This document shows, piece by piece, positions 1-40,900 of a stretch of 64,000 nt of DNA. The first letter of the stretch is position 1. The number at the start of each line of letters is the position of its first letter. The position numbers and the translations under genes were made by a program. Below the pieces are notes generated by a model. That model worked only from the letters and a program-made list of their open reading frames with translations. It was not told the DNA's origin and ran no database searches. The stretch is from Anisakis pegreffii (lineage: Eukaryota; Nematoda; Chromadorea; Rhabditida; Anisakidae): NCBI GenBank assembly GCA_035041965.1, contig JAPYMA010000943.1:19967-83966 (forward strand), in the 5' to 3' direction.

Positions 1-3000
1 TTCATTTGAATTGTAAGGAGAATGAGACGTGGATGTTGCGTGGGTGGGCATACGGATTTGAGTTAGCTTGAGGTGAATGAATATATAGGGGCAAGGTAAA
101 TGTCTGGATAAGTTACAGTTAGTTGGGAGTGGAATTGCGATGAGACTTCGTTAGCTGTGGTTACTGTTTAATGCGTTACAGTTAGAGTTGGTAAGCATGA
201 GCGGTACTGTCATGAAACTGTAGGAAATGAATGAATGATTCTGTTGATGGGTCTATGTGAACAGCATTTGCTTCTAGTTATTTTTCTACTAGTTTCTTTT
301 CCGTCATCTATTCAATGAGTCAAACGAATACAGAATTGTGATGAACAATTGATGATATGTGAAATTTGTTTTATCGTTGGCTGCTGGTAATATTTTGTTG
401 TTTTTGATACAATTGGTCACTTTGGCATTGTTCTCGTCCTCTTCACAGAAACACCTCCTCTGATCCTTATTGTTTTTGCTGAGTAATCCATCATCGTTGC
501 TATTGAGTAATGAATTTCCTTTTCACGTTTCGTATCATTGTTATCAGTATTGTTATTTATTATTGGTTCATTGACGACACTTTGCAATCGCTAATTATTT
601 TGCAGTCTTTTCTTGGTGGTTAATTGTTTTTTTTGTTAGGAATATTCGTTTATTCTGTAATTTATTCAGTGTTCCTTTAACTCAATTTGATGAAATTGTT
701 GATTGTTTCGTTTCGTCTATTGATTCTAGGCAAGGGATTTGAAAGGTCTTCGTTGGAACGAATGATGGATCATCGATAGTGATATGCAGGGAGGTTTTGA
801 ACTGAGAAATGTTCTGTTTTGCAGATTAATAATGAGAGGATCACCTGGTATTTTGGAAACGGAATCTTTTGGTTGTGCAGAAAGTTTTGTTGTGCGGGAT
901 AGGTTCAGTGGGGAAGACGGTACTTTGCTTTGTGAGTCGTTGGTTAGATTCATTTGGTGAGACGGTTGAAAAATGAATGGTGATTGATTCTTTGTGATTC
1001 TGAGCTTAGTTGAAGAAAGGATGTATCGCGATCAGGATTAGGGTTCTGAGAGGGTGAATCTGTTCGGAAGTGCCTTCGTATTGTTGTGTCGTCGTGTGTC
1101 AAGAGGTCTTTTTGGAGTTTATTTCTTCATTTGAATTGTTATTTGTTGTATTGGAGAATTGCGATGCTATTTCTTATCATAATTATCAATTGATTGTATC
1201 ACATACATTGGTCGTTGTCTTCGTTTTAGTTGGTTTTCATTTTGTCTGAAAATTTGAAGGATTCTGTTCGGTTTTGATTAACTTTATTGTATTGTTTTTA
1301 CGGTTTTATGTTAATAAACTCAATAATTTAAAACTATTCATGAACTGTTGCACGCACACACACATACATATACATATGCACACAAAGCATTCATTTATTT
1401 AGTTCTAGAAATCTTTAAGCATTCACATACAGTATCCTGGTTGAGTTGAGTGAGTGTTATAAAGCAAATTTCATCATTTGCAATCGATTTATTTGATGAA
1501 CGTTCGTTGGTTCGTTCGCTTCGAAGGGTGTGCAAGAAGAAAGGGAATTTTTTGTGTTGGTCTGAACAGTTGAGTGGAGGAAAACTGATGCGAGGAGGAA
1601 TTATTTTTGGGAATCGGGTTTGGATTTGACGGTGGTAATGGCCGGTGATTGGGTGCAGTGGAGTATTGTGAAGTTGGCGATTCCATTGAAACAAACTCGG
1701 CAAATTCCCAGTGAATATATCTCCTCTGTATCGGCCTTTCTTCGTCAATTCAACCACAATATTCGCTCGATCATCACACATTCATTCGTACATTTTTGCT
1801 GGCCACTGTTGCGTGCGTACGCACAGCGTAGCGAAGTCGTCTTGCTGGCTTTAATACCGGCCGGCGGCCACCTTGCGCCGACCGATTTGAGCCGAATCCG
1901 CGGAGTTTAGGCGATTCGGCTCGGATTCTGCGATGTGTCTGTAATCGGTGATTGAGCCTGGTTGATGCCTAACCTTAGATGGGGACGTTTGAAAGGGTCT
2001 TAGGCGTGATTTTGCCCGGGTAGGAGAGGTGGGGATATGCGTCATCGTGTTAATCAGAGCTGTCAGCCAGTGCAAATTTGCAGACAGCTATTAGAGGGAT
2101 TGAATATAGATTCGGAAACATTCTCTAGAAACAAATCCAGGGAAACCATTTGTAGTTGATGGCAGATTTTGCCCAGATCTCGGGTAATTACCACAGTAGT
2201 TTTTCATTAATGATTTCTGAGTCAACGACCGCTCTCCACTAAGGTGTTCAGCAGTATGTTCGAATTGCATTGCCAATTCTGATCTATTTATGTGATTCGG
2301 TTGTCTTCCGCATTCCCGCAGGCACAAACTTCCCAGCTCATGGGTATCTTCCACGCTTAAGCAAAAATGTTTTTTCATCTGCAATAAATTTTCATTTTCA
2401 ACAGCAACTTTTTATTTTTTCTATTTACTGATTTTGAATTTTTGCAAAATATTTTCTTCATAGTTTCATATCGTGTATCGTGATTCCGTCGTATTGCTGC
2501 CTCAGAGGCACCACATTTCATTGGAATGCTTGAAATGTTTTTCGTTCACGTCTTCGTGCATTTGTTACGACGAGAATACCTCCGAGTTATCGTTCATATT
2601 CTCACCCATATAACATACGAATGTATCGCGACAAATTTCACAACACTCTGAACTTCTTGATAAGCCAGCAAATTAATGAAAAATTCCATGCTTGCAATCA
2701 GTAAAACAAAACCAAATCCATATACAATTTCTCAACGCAATCACAAATGGTTGACTATTTTTGCAAAATTTTGCTTGAATGCATCTCATTTTTCTTTTCT
2801 CAAAACATCGCCAGCTTTGTAAATTTATCCGAAAGCAATCTCACAGAAACAGGAAATTCCTTTAAACATCTTCTATCTTCCAAACGAAAACGTCGATGTG
2901 AAGAAAACCGCATTTAGTTCCATCATATCACTTGCAACCAAGTGATTCAAGTGATTTTTGTTTAATTCATGCGGCTGGCCGCTTGCCAGCCGTTATTTCA

Positions 3001-3425
3001 ATGTGTAGTGTTTGTGTGGAACTCATAAGTTGTACCCGTCAAGCTGTAGTGTCGACGTTGATTTCACCCCCTCAAAACCCGTTGAAATCCACCCATATCG
3101 ACACACCACTATGATTCAGCTCAGCCAAAATCTTCGGTCATTTTGCAGCTTGCAGCTTTCAACAGCAAAATCAACTCAGCAACAGCAAAAAAGTTTCCAA
3201 AGAAACACATCGGCAACTGCAATCCACCAGCCAGCATCTCAAGCGAATTCAATAGCACAGAATTGTGCGGATCCAGACTTCTGCCATCTGGAAATTTCAG
3301 CCATCTTAAAAGTGGCTGAAGAGCAGTGTAAAAGAAACGGCTCAAGAGAGCTACACTCAAGAGAGCCAAGATTCGACGATAAACACAAAGATTGAGAAGG
3401 AAGGAAGGAAGGCAGCAGGAAAAAG
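1..3425. other. Left flank with no recognised gene
   Basis: I found no convincing gene here. Open frames at about 1395-1910 on both strands overlap each other and resemble nothing I know. An AATAAA signal near 1313 on the + strand could end a gene lying to the left of the window. A CA-rich microsatellite follows at about 1348-1385. A GC-richer island at about 1830-2050 contains a GGCCGGCGGCC-type palindrome and stands out against the AT-rich surroundings; it could be promoter sequence for chd-1 or for an unseen leftward gene. The stretch just before 3426 is probably the chd-1 5' UTR. Confidence 0.5.
1346..1385. repeat. CA/TA microsatellite
   Basis: This is a short, impure run of CACACA and CATACATATA dinucleotides. 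It lies just after an AATAAA-like signal and has no coding potential. Confidence 0.6.
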
Positions 3426-32346
<28,921 letters not shown>

Positions 32347-35300
32347 TGTTGGGCATATGCGACGTTGGCAAGTGATACGAGGAAGGATTTAGAGGGTTTA
32401 TTCATTCGATTCAATGACTGATTGATGTCAAATTTATAGTGGTAGTCGGTCAGCTTTTCGATTGGTTAATGTTGTTGTTGTTGTCATTGTGATTACGGGT
32501 TTTATTGTTATTATTATTGTAAGTTGAGTATGGTCCTTGTTTGGTTGTTGTTGTTTTTATCGGTTGATTACCATTATTAATGTTTGATTATTGTTAATAG
32601 AATGATTGAATTTGATATTGTTATTATTATTACTGTCATCTTTGTTATCATTTTAGTGATATTACCGTTATCATTTTCTTATCATAGGAATAGAATTTCG
32701 TGAGGGTCCAAAGTAGTTTGGTGAAATTATTTTACGATGAAGCATAAACAAATCTGACTCAAATCCGAATATGTGAGAATGTTTCAGTAACTATTCGGAG
32801 GTTGTTTTGTACATTTTTGTTTTCGCTGATTTTCGTTTGTACGAATGTGATATAATAATTTGGTGTTCGGTTGAAGAAGATGCACAGAATTCTAAATACA
32901 GTTGTTGTCTTATTTTCTTCATTTTTTGCTATTCATTAAATTGGTTTCCTCTTATGATTAGGATTATTTGAGTGAAAAAATTTGCACTATTTTGCGCAAT
33001 TTGGATGTTTCTTCCGGTTTTTTTTTTGAAATTATTGTCGTCATTGTTAGATTGTCTAATATCACTTTAAAGCAAGTATTATTCATTTATAATAATTGCT
33101 TTTTCTCAATTCAGTATTACTGCGATTGAGTGTTGTATAGAAATGATATACGTAAGTTTTATTGCGTAAAGAGATCAATTGGTTTGGTTGCAGTGAAGTT
33201 ACGTGCAGTTGAATGATCATTTTGCATTATGAAATTGATTTTTTGTGTGTTTGTGTGTTATTCATAAGTGTTATTCATTGTTCATTGATAATTATCTATT
33301 TTGATTCATCGAGAACCAGTTGTATGCGATAAACTATGTGATGCTTTTAGAGTTTTGGTTTTGAAAATATTTCTAGTGTTCACATAAAGTCATTCATTCA
33401 TTCATCTATTCTTCTGTTACTTCTTTATTGCTTATTCAATAAGGTTTTACCAGATTATTTATCGTTCCTAGTTATGGGTTTATGCCTGCGCAACAATTGT
33501 TCTGATACGTTCATTAGTGAAGATTTTGTATGCGTAACACAGTGATATTAGATGATAATAGGAATTTTAGGATTCTCATTATTGTAGTGTTCGTTGCACT
33601 ATGAAATCGCTATCAATAAGGTCACTGTGATTACGATTATTATGACTGTTATTATGGTTAAGATCACAACTTTGTCTTATTATTGTCTTGATTATTACTG
33701 TCGGTATTGTTGCGTTGGTTTTTTGACTTCATTACTGGAACTGTTGTCGTTATAAGTACAGTTGTGATTGTTGTGGTAATCGTTGTTATCGTCACGGTTC
33801 CTGTCATTATTGTGATTATTATTATTATTATTATTATTATCTTAGTATCGACCAACTTTTGAAGACTTGAGGTAACACCTCCAGTTATGAGACCAAAATC
33901 GTTCACAAGAAGAAGATTCTCGGTCTAAAGTGGTTGAAGTAAAATTGATACGTTTCATGCATCAAATCGTTACTATATTGCAATACCTAAATGTTACTAT
34001 AATTTTTTAAATTCCATTCATCCATGTTTGATCAATGATGATTATGCGCATACGTACTTGATTTATGAATTTGTTTTCTCGGTCGTATCGTTTCTATTCG
34101 GATGATTTTTTCGTTTTGTATTATTTTGAATCGAATCATTATCATTGGCAATTTTTGACTTTTACGAAGAATCATAATGTTGTTTTGGTGTAAAGGCGGA
34201 TTCGGTTATCCTATCACGTAGACTGTCTGAAATTTGAAATATCTGCCTGTATTTATATATGTCATCAGTGAGTGAAAACGAAACTGTGACAGTGATTTAT
34301 TTTGCGTGTTCAGCTGGGCCTTAAAGTCCGAATTCTTTTGGCTTTGAAATTGATAACGGTAGAATCATCTGTCTTTCCGTGTGATTTCTAAGGAGAGTTT
34401 TCATTTTTGGAACTTTTCGCTGTTTTTATTTATTGTTTGAACGCTTCTTCTGGTTTCTCAGTCCTTGTATTTGTTTTGAACAAATTCTCTCCGTTTTCTT
34501 CTTCGTTTCATTTTGTTCCCCGACGTTTTTTACCTCTTTTTAAAAATTTTTGTCAAATTCTTTCGTATATATTTTTAAAATTTGAACTGAATTTTTGTGT
34601 GAACTAATTCACAATGATTTGATGTGAAATTACTTCTTATGATTTATTTATTATTTGAGTTTCAGATAGAGTTCATAGTAGGATTACTTGTTATGTTAAC
34701 TGCTGCGGTCGTATTATTGCTATATTATTGTTATTAATATTATATATTATTGTTTTTATGATTATATATTAATATGAATCTTCTTTCACGTATGTTATTA
34801 CGTGTATATATAATGTTTGTGATTTATTCAAGATTACGTTGAGTGTATGATTGGATACCGTATAAACACGTATATTTCTATGTGTTCTGGCAGATCGTAC
34901 GCGTTGCGCGCATCTTATACACTTGTTTATAATTGCCACTATACAGTGTGCTCGGAATGGTTTGACGTGATTGGTCGATTTAGAGAAGCGACCAATGAGA
35001 ACGAGAGAGTATCACAGCGATTTGAGTTGAATTATGATTGGCGTTATCTGTTTTTGTTCGAAGTGCTGGTGGTTCTAGGATACTGTAGCGTATTACAACG
35101 AGGAATAGAATACAGAAGAATGGCGATCGAGCGTGTTGCTTTGAAATCTGATGGTTTCATATAATTGTGGCAACAGTGGAGCCGTCTAGGCTTACATGGT
35201 TTTGTCGTAGTTCCGGATCTTCCTAAATCGTCGAGAGTATGGAGAAGTGAACTAAGTCAGGGATTGGTGAAATTGTGTGCTGTGTAAATTTACGGACATA

Positions 35301-37935
35301 AGGTATTTACTGAATATGGTATAGTGCGTAGATTTCTAAGTGGTCAAAGGAAAGTTGTTCGAGTTATGACTAAAGAAATGAGACTGGAGATATCGAATGA
35401 ATTTATCTGCCAGTGTGGGCGATTCCTGATCATTACGTAGTGTTTGTTGAAGATAGCTAAAAATTTATGTTTCGGATTGAAACGATTTCGAAGAAGCCAA
35501 GTGAATTTTTTGTACGTTAATAGTAAGATTTATCGATGCTTTAAGTTTACGTTCATTTAACAGGGATTCTTTCAATAGTCGGAATTGCTTGAAACAAATA
35601 TGAATATGAAATAGAATAAATACAGCTGTCTAATGTGGAACTGAGTGGAATATTATCGCGCATTATGGTGTATCAATCAACGACATCGACTTCAGATGAT
35701 ATGTCTCTCATCTACCTGCGATGCGCTAATTACATCTATTTTGATGTACGCGTAATTGTAAGCTTACCTTTAATACGCTGAAAAGTTTAAGAACATTAGA
35801 AGAATTGATGAAAACGTTGCAGGAAATTCCATTCCGAGTTACCCTACTCGAAGAGCGCAAGTAAATCCAGCAGTGCATTCGTCACTCGTTGCTTCACTGA
35901 AACTCATCATCAGTGCAGTCAGCTAAGCTAATACCAGATCGATGAAACGGAACGAAATTGAATTAATTAACTCGAATCGATTTCAGATAAACGTGGAAGG
36001 CATCAACAATTGCTATACGCTATCAGGTGATAAATGGTATCTGATCTCTATTCACTATCAGTAGGAAGCATTCAATCAATCAGACAGATTCACATGATGG
36101 CACGAAACACTTGAATGTTGGTAGTCGTCGTTCGGAGTAACATCGAGGAATTCAAGCGAGCAGATAAGGAACGATGCGATTTAAAGGCGCTACATTCAAT
36201 TTGTTAGTGTTCTTGTTGGTTTTTTTACATGTTTGTTGCTGAATCGCTGTCGGCTAACAAGTTAATCAGATATAAAGACGACGAGCACACGATGACATTT
36301 GTGTGTGTAAATGTGAGCCAATGATAAATACCATTATCATTCATTATTCAATAATATAGCACAAAGCTTTTTGCTTTTGGCTATGTAACGCAGCAATCGT
36401 CCTGAATAATTTGAATATAATATCGCCTAAATTATATCCTATTCTCTTTTGCTTTTGCCTTTTCTGTATCATCCACTAGGCCTTCGTTTTGTTTGTTCTT
36501 CTCATTCACTTATGTCTTCTTATCGACATCCTAATTCCAAATGAATAAATGAATCCTTTCATCCATATATCCATTGATCCAGTTAATGACCTAACTAAGT
36601 TAAACGTATCAATGACATTGTACACAATCCACAATTCGGTTTCTAGCAAAACTTTCCGATGCGAAACTGGCTTATACGTTAATATCATTCATTAGTGATA
36701 TGGGAATGTGTTCGCTCCATTTACTCGAAATTATCAATGCAGATGAATGGTTTGCAAGAGATAATCGAACGTACCTAAATAGTATCATCTAAAAATAACA
36801 TCGATTGTAAAAGCAACTAGTGAACGATGAAGGGTGAAGAATACCCATGTGAATTTGTTGCCGTCGCTATTCAACGTTCAATAATTTCATTATTTCACAC
36901 GTCGTTTGCCGTTGTGTTCGTTCGTTCGTTTCGTCGTTCTCACTGCTATTGTCGAACATTTATTGTGGTTTTGTTGTGCCTTATTTATACTTTTATGCCT
37001 AGTTGCTCATCTGTTCCTTTTTTGAATGATACCTATTCGAACTTCAACCTTATCAAATGCTAAACGATGACAGTATGATCGAATCGAATAGGATCGATCC
37101 TAACATAAGACTGTTGACGGCAAACAGACTCAATATGGTCGTCGTCGTCGCATATGCTTGCTTAATTCGTGATTATATGCGATGAATGAATTCATTATCT
37201 ACACATTTATCTTCATTGTAATCTCATCAGCGCATTCTTTTATATGGTTCTTGGCTCTCATATTGGTTTCATCTAATTATTGCCTCAATGCGCATTTATC
37301 ATTTGTTATCCATCAATGTTGCGCAAATATCGTAAATGGCCAGTTTTGTTGAACGAAATGATTTACTGTTATCGCTAAACATAATAGCATTTGATGTATT
37401 CCCGATGCTGTGCAAAGGTTCGCAACGTTGAGTGCAGTGTTTGTTTCATTTGAATCGTCAATCAACAATTTGCGACCTGAATCCGTAATGAAAAAGCGGT
37501 CGTCTATTTTGAGACGTCTATTCAAAGAGACGCATTCGTTTCATAAACTCAATTGTCGATTCTGATCTGTTCAACTCTAACGAATCCTGCTTGCTGAAGC
37601 ACCATTCACACAAGCAATTTATTTCTTTATAATCCAATCATCCAAGACCGACCATTTATTATTCATTCATCTTGTTTTATTCATCTGCTCGGCTGGATTC
37701 TGTGATTGTTGAACTGAGATTTCGCTGAATCTGATTTGAATTCGATCAAATTGCCTTGAATTGTGGATTTGTAATTGAAAAAAGCTTGCTTGTGCATTAG
37801 AGTGAATTCGTGGGCTCGGTTGCGACGAAACATTTTTCCATATGGATTAAGTCTGAGCACATTGATGGTTAGGTCGAAATCGCACTCATATGCGAAGAAC
37901 GTATCATCCGTATTATAAGCAGTTTAGATGCCATA
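32347..37935. other. Intergenic region between chd-1 and the K2P channel
   Basis: No gene recognised in about 5.6 kb. The left part is T-rich and is likely the chd-1 3' UTR and downstream sequence; it includes an ATT microsatellite at about 33805-33845. The right part probably contains the K2P promoter. An open frame at 34847-35164 overlaps a pair of inverted CCAAT-type motifs and does not resemble any family. A short frame starting at about 36175 reads like a signal peptide and then stops after about 22 codons. Confidence 0.55.
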
Positions 37936-40900
37936 ATGGTTCCTAGTGAATCGCCGCAAACCACTGATAATACTCGCTTAACGAAACAAAAATGTGTTCG
38001 AGTTAGTGACAATTGCAAATGATTATTATTCTCGACAATATCATTGATAATACCACTACAATATTATCATTTAAATTGGGTCACCTTTGAAATTATTGTA
38101 ATTTTATTGTTATTCCACTTATTGTTCATACGTTATTAACTTGAAAGCGTAAAGGAACCTAAGTTTCAGTTCTTGAAAATCGCTCTTCCACATCTTGGTC
38201 TCTATTTGTTTCTGTTCTTCTATTTACTTGGCGGAGCATGGACTTTTTCAAGGTGAATCGCTTTCGATCGATTCCTTGCATTTAGTTGTCATTTCAAGTT
38301 GTGTGAAAGCGTTTATCAAATGCATTATTCTGCATAGTAGTTTTAGATTGGATTTTGAGATTATCTTCTTCGAAAGTGTTTCCATAAATATTCCAACACG
38401 CTAGCTCACAATCAGATCATAATCGCAAAGCTTTATGAATTAACATTATCAGTTTAGCATTTACTTCATCGTCAGTATTTTACATTATCAGTATTGTTGT
38501 TGTTACTGTTGTTATCATGGTTGTATGATTTTATTGGGTTCATTTAGAATTGAATCTTCACCAGATCATCTTCATCAGTTGGAGAAGCTGGAGCGTGTTC
38601 GAAATGTCTATCGTGAGATTGCAATTGCGGCCACAGAGTCGTGCCCAGTCTCGTCGGAACTTGATCCTGACTTTAGATCGCAAATCTTCAACTCGCTATC
38701 GAAGTGAGTCCCTAAAAAAATTTTTTTCTCCAGCGATGTGATTTATTCGCCTCTGTTTAAGTCGTATTTATTTGTTTGTGTTCGGTTTGTTCAATCGCAC
38801 AGACCATTCGAATTGAATTTGAACTGGAAATCCCCGTCTAACAGATACTAAATCGTCTCTTTTCATTGCACCGATATCCGTCATCCATTTTTTGTTCCAA
38901 TTTGAAACGAATATGTTTTATCAGTTTTTGGTCGCTTTCCGTATCGTTCACATCTTTTTCGTTTTCGTCAATTGCTGAATTCTCAAGGGAGCACTAAAGC
39001 AATCCACACCAAAATAGAGCATGTTTGATGCGTTGTAAAGGGCGATTAGTTTTGTCGCAAAAATTTTGTGTTTTTTTAGTTGATTGATTGCGGTGGATAG
39101 GTTATTTGTGTGCTTCACGTTGATTTGCATTTGATTTATTACCAATTATCAAAAGTTTCGTTTTCAAAAAAGAAAGAATGAAATTCCTCAGCCTCAAGAG
39201 ATTTTTTTGGGGTAGAAATATTATCGAAGAAACTGAAGTTTTGATTGTGAATAATTTATGGTCTTGTGGATATGGTGAATGAATGTTTCTAGAATTGAAG
39301 TTCGATAGAAGTCATATTCAATTGATTGCTTCACGATGAAATGTGAAGCAAATGTTGATTTGGGATATGCATAAGATTAGGATTATTCAATTACGAGTCA
39401 GTGATTGTGAGATGAATTTTTAACAGTGACTGATTGAAAGATGAGAAAATGATAGCAGTTCATCTCACCAACGGTATTGACTGAATCCGTAGAAATCTAG
39501 CCAAATAGTCTTGGTTAGTAGCAGAGGTGAGTGATATCGACGCGGAGTTTTCTCGGGATCCAAGTTAGCAGTTCTGTGAAACACATGCGATTTGCCCTGT
39601 TCTGTTGTCTATCCAGAGGGATTTGAGAGAGATTTGGATTTCATTGGCAGTTTGCTTGGTTGGACAGTAAAAAGCGAATGAATCTCTTTTTGGGTTATCC
39701 TCATTGATGGAAGGCCGTGAGTTCTGGTTGAATGCAGACGATGAGGTGGCTGACGAAGGGTTATTTGCACCTCGATGGTCTAAACTGCCATCGCTGTTGT
39801 ATGCGTTATCGATACTTGTGAGTTAATTTGGTGAACATGATCGTGAATCGCCTAAATATTCAATGTTGAACTCGTCGTATTCGATCACGTCCAATGATCG
39901 AATACAAGCACTGACATACACTGAAAACTCCTCCAAAATATGAATTCACGTCCAATCCATATTTTGCAGTTGTTTTCAGTACATTTCAAAATTTTCTGTG
40001 TATGTCAATTTGATATACATACGCTATTTCGAGTTCAAAATTTCATCTGTTCCACTTTATAACGTCTGACAGACTAGCAAAAATAAAAATTACGTTAGAG
40101 AATTTGGAGAATACATTCATAATCATTGTCCCAAGTGGCTCAAAAAATAGCTTATGGCCCGTCTCGTTTCTCCGCAAGATTTCATTAGATTCATTTCATT
40201 CTAGAGCTAGTTTAGTGATTACAAGCGATCGCATTAGCACTACTTGAACTTCAGACCACAACTGGTTATACGTCTTCAACACCAGCAACTCTACTGGGTC
40301 AATGGGTTGCGATTGGCTATGGCCTTATCGGAATACCACTAATGGTGTTGGCTGCTGTTGATATTGGGCGCTTCTTGTCTGAGGTTGTTCTGAAAACCTA
40401 TGGAAAGGTATTCGTTATTTTTCAATTCCAACACAAAGTATTCGTTTCACTAATAATATGATATGATATGGCAGTTTATTGCCGAGTAAAAATATGTACA
40501 AGAAATAATACAGCATGAAAGGTGGAGCGCTCAGACATCATGCCGGTTGGTTGAATAAGTAGAAAATAATAACAAATTAAAATAAAAAGGTTGAATAAAT
40601 GATAGTGATTCAGATATAAATTCTGTGCTGTGATATATGATACAGTACAGCTATAGGGCATGTGTAACAAGAAAGTTCAACTATAGAAACTGTGTGAATG
40701 AGATGAGGAAGTTTAACTACGAATTAGAGAATATTAATAAAGTTATAATAATAACAATACTAATGATAACAATAACAATGATAATGGTAACAATAGCAAG
40801 AGTAATGATGAGTGCACGCATTCAGTATCGCAAACTTTGGGAAAGGTTGATGCGCGCTTGTGGGTGTGCTGAGAAGAAACGTCAAATTGTGGAACTGGTC

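Noticed and set aside
1395..1910. Overlapping open frames on both strands as a gene
   Set aside because: The frames overlap each other, match no family I recognise, and lack a consistent set of splice sites or neighbouring exons.
34847..35164. 105-codon open frame as a gene
   Set aside because: No family resemblance, no flanking exons, and its region looks more like a promoter.
36175..36243. Signal-peptide-like start (MRFKGATFNLLVFLLVFL)
   Set aside because: The frame stops after about 22 codons and has no strong donor before the stop. The K2P N-terminus is explained better by the exons at 37936 and 38170.
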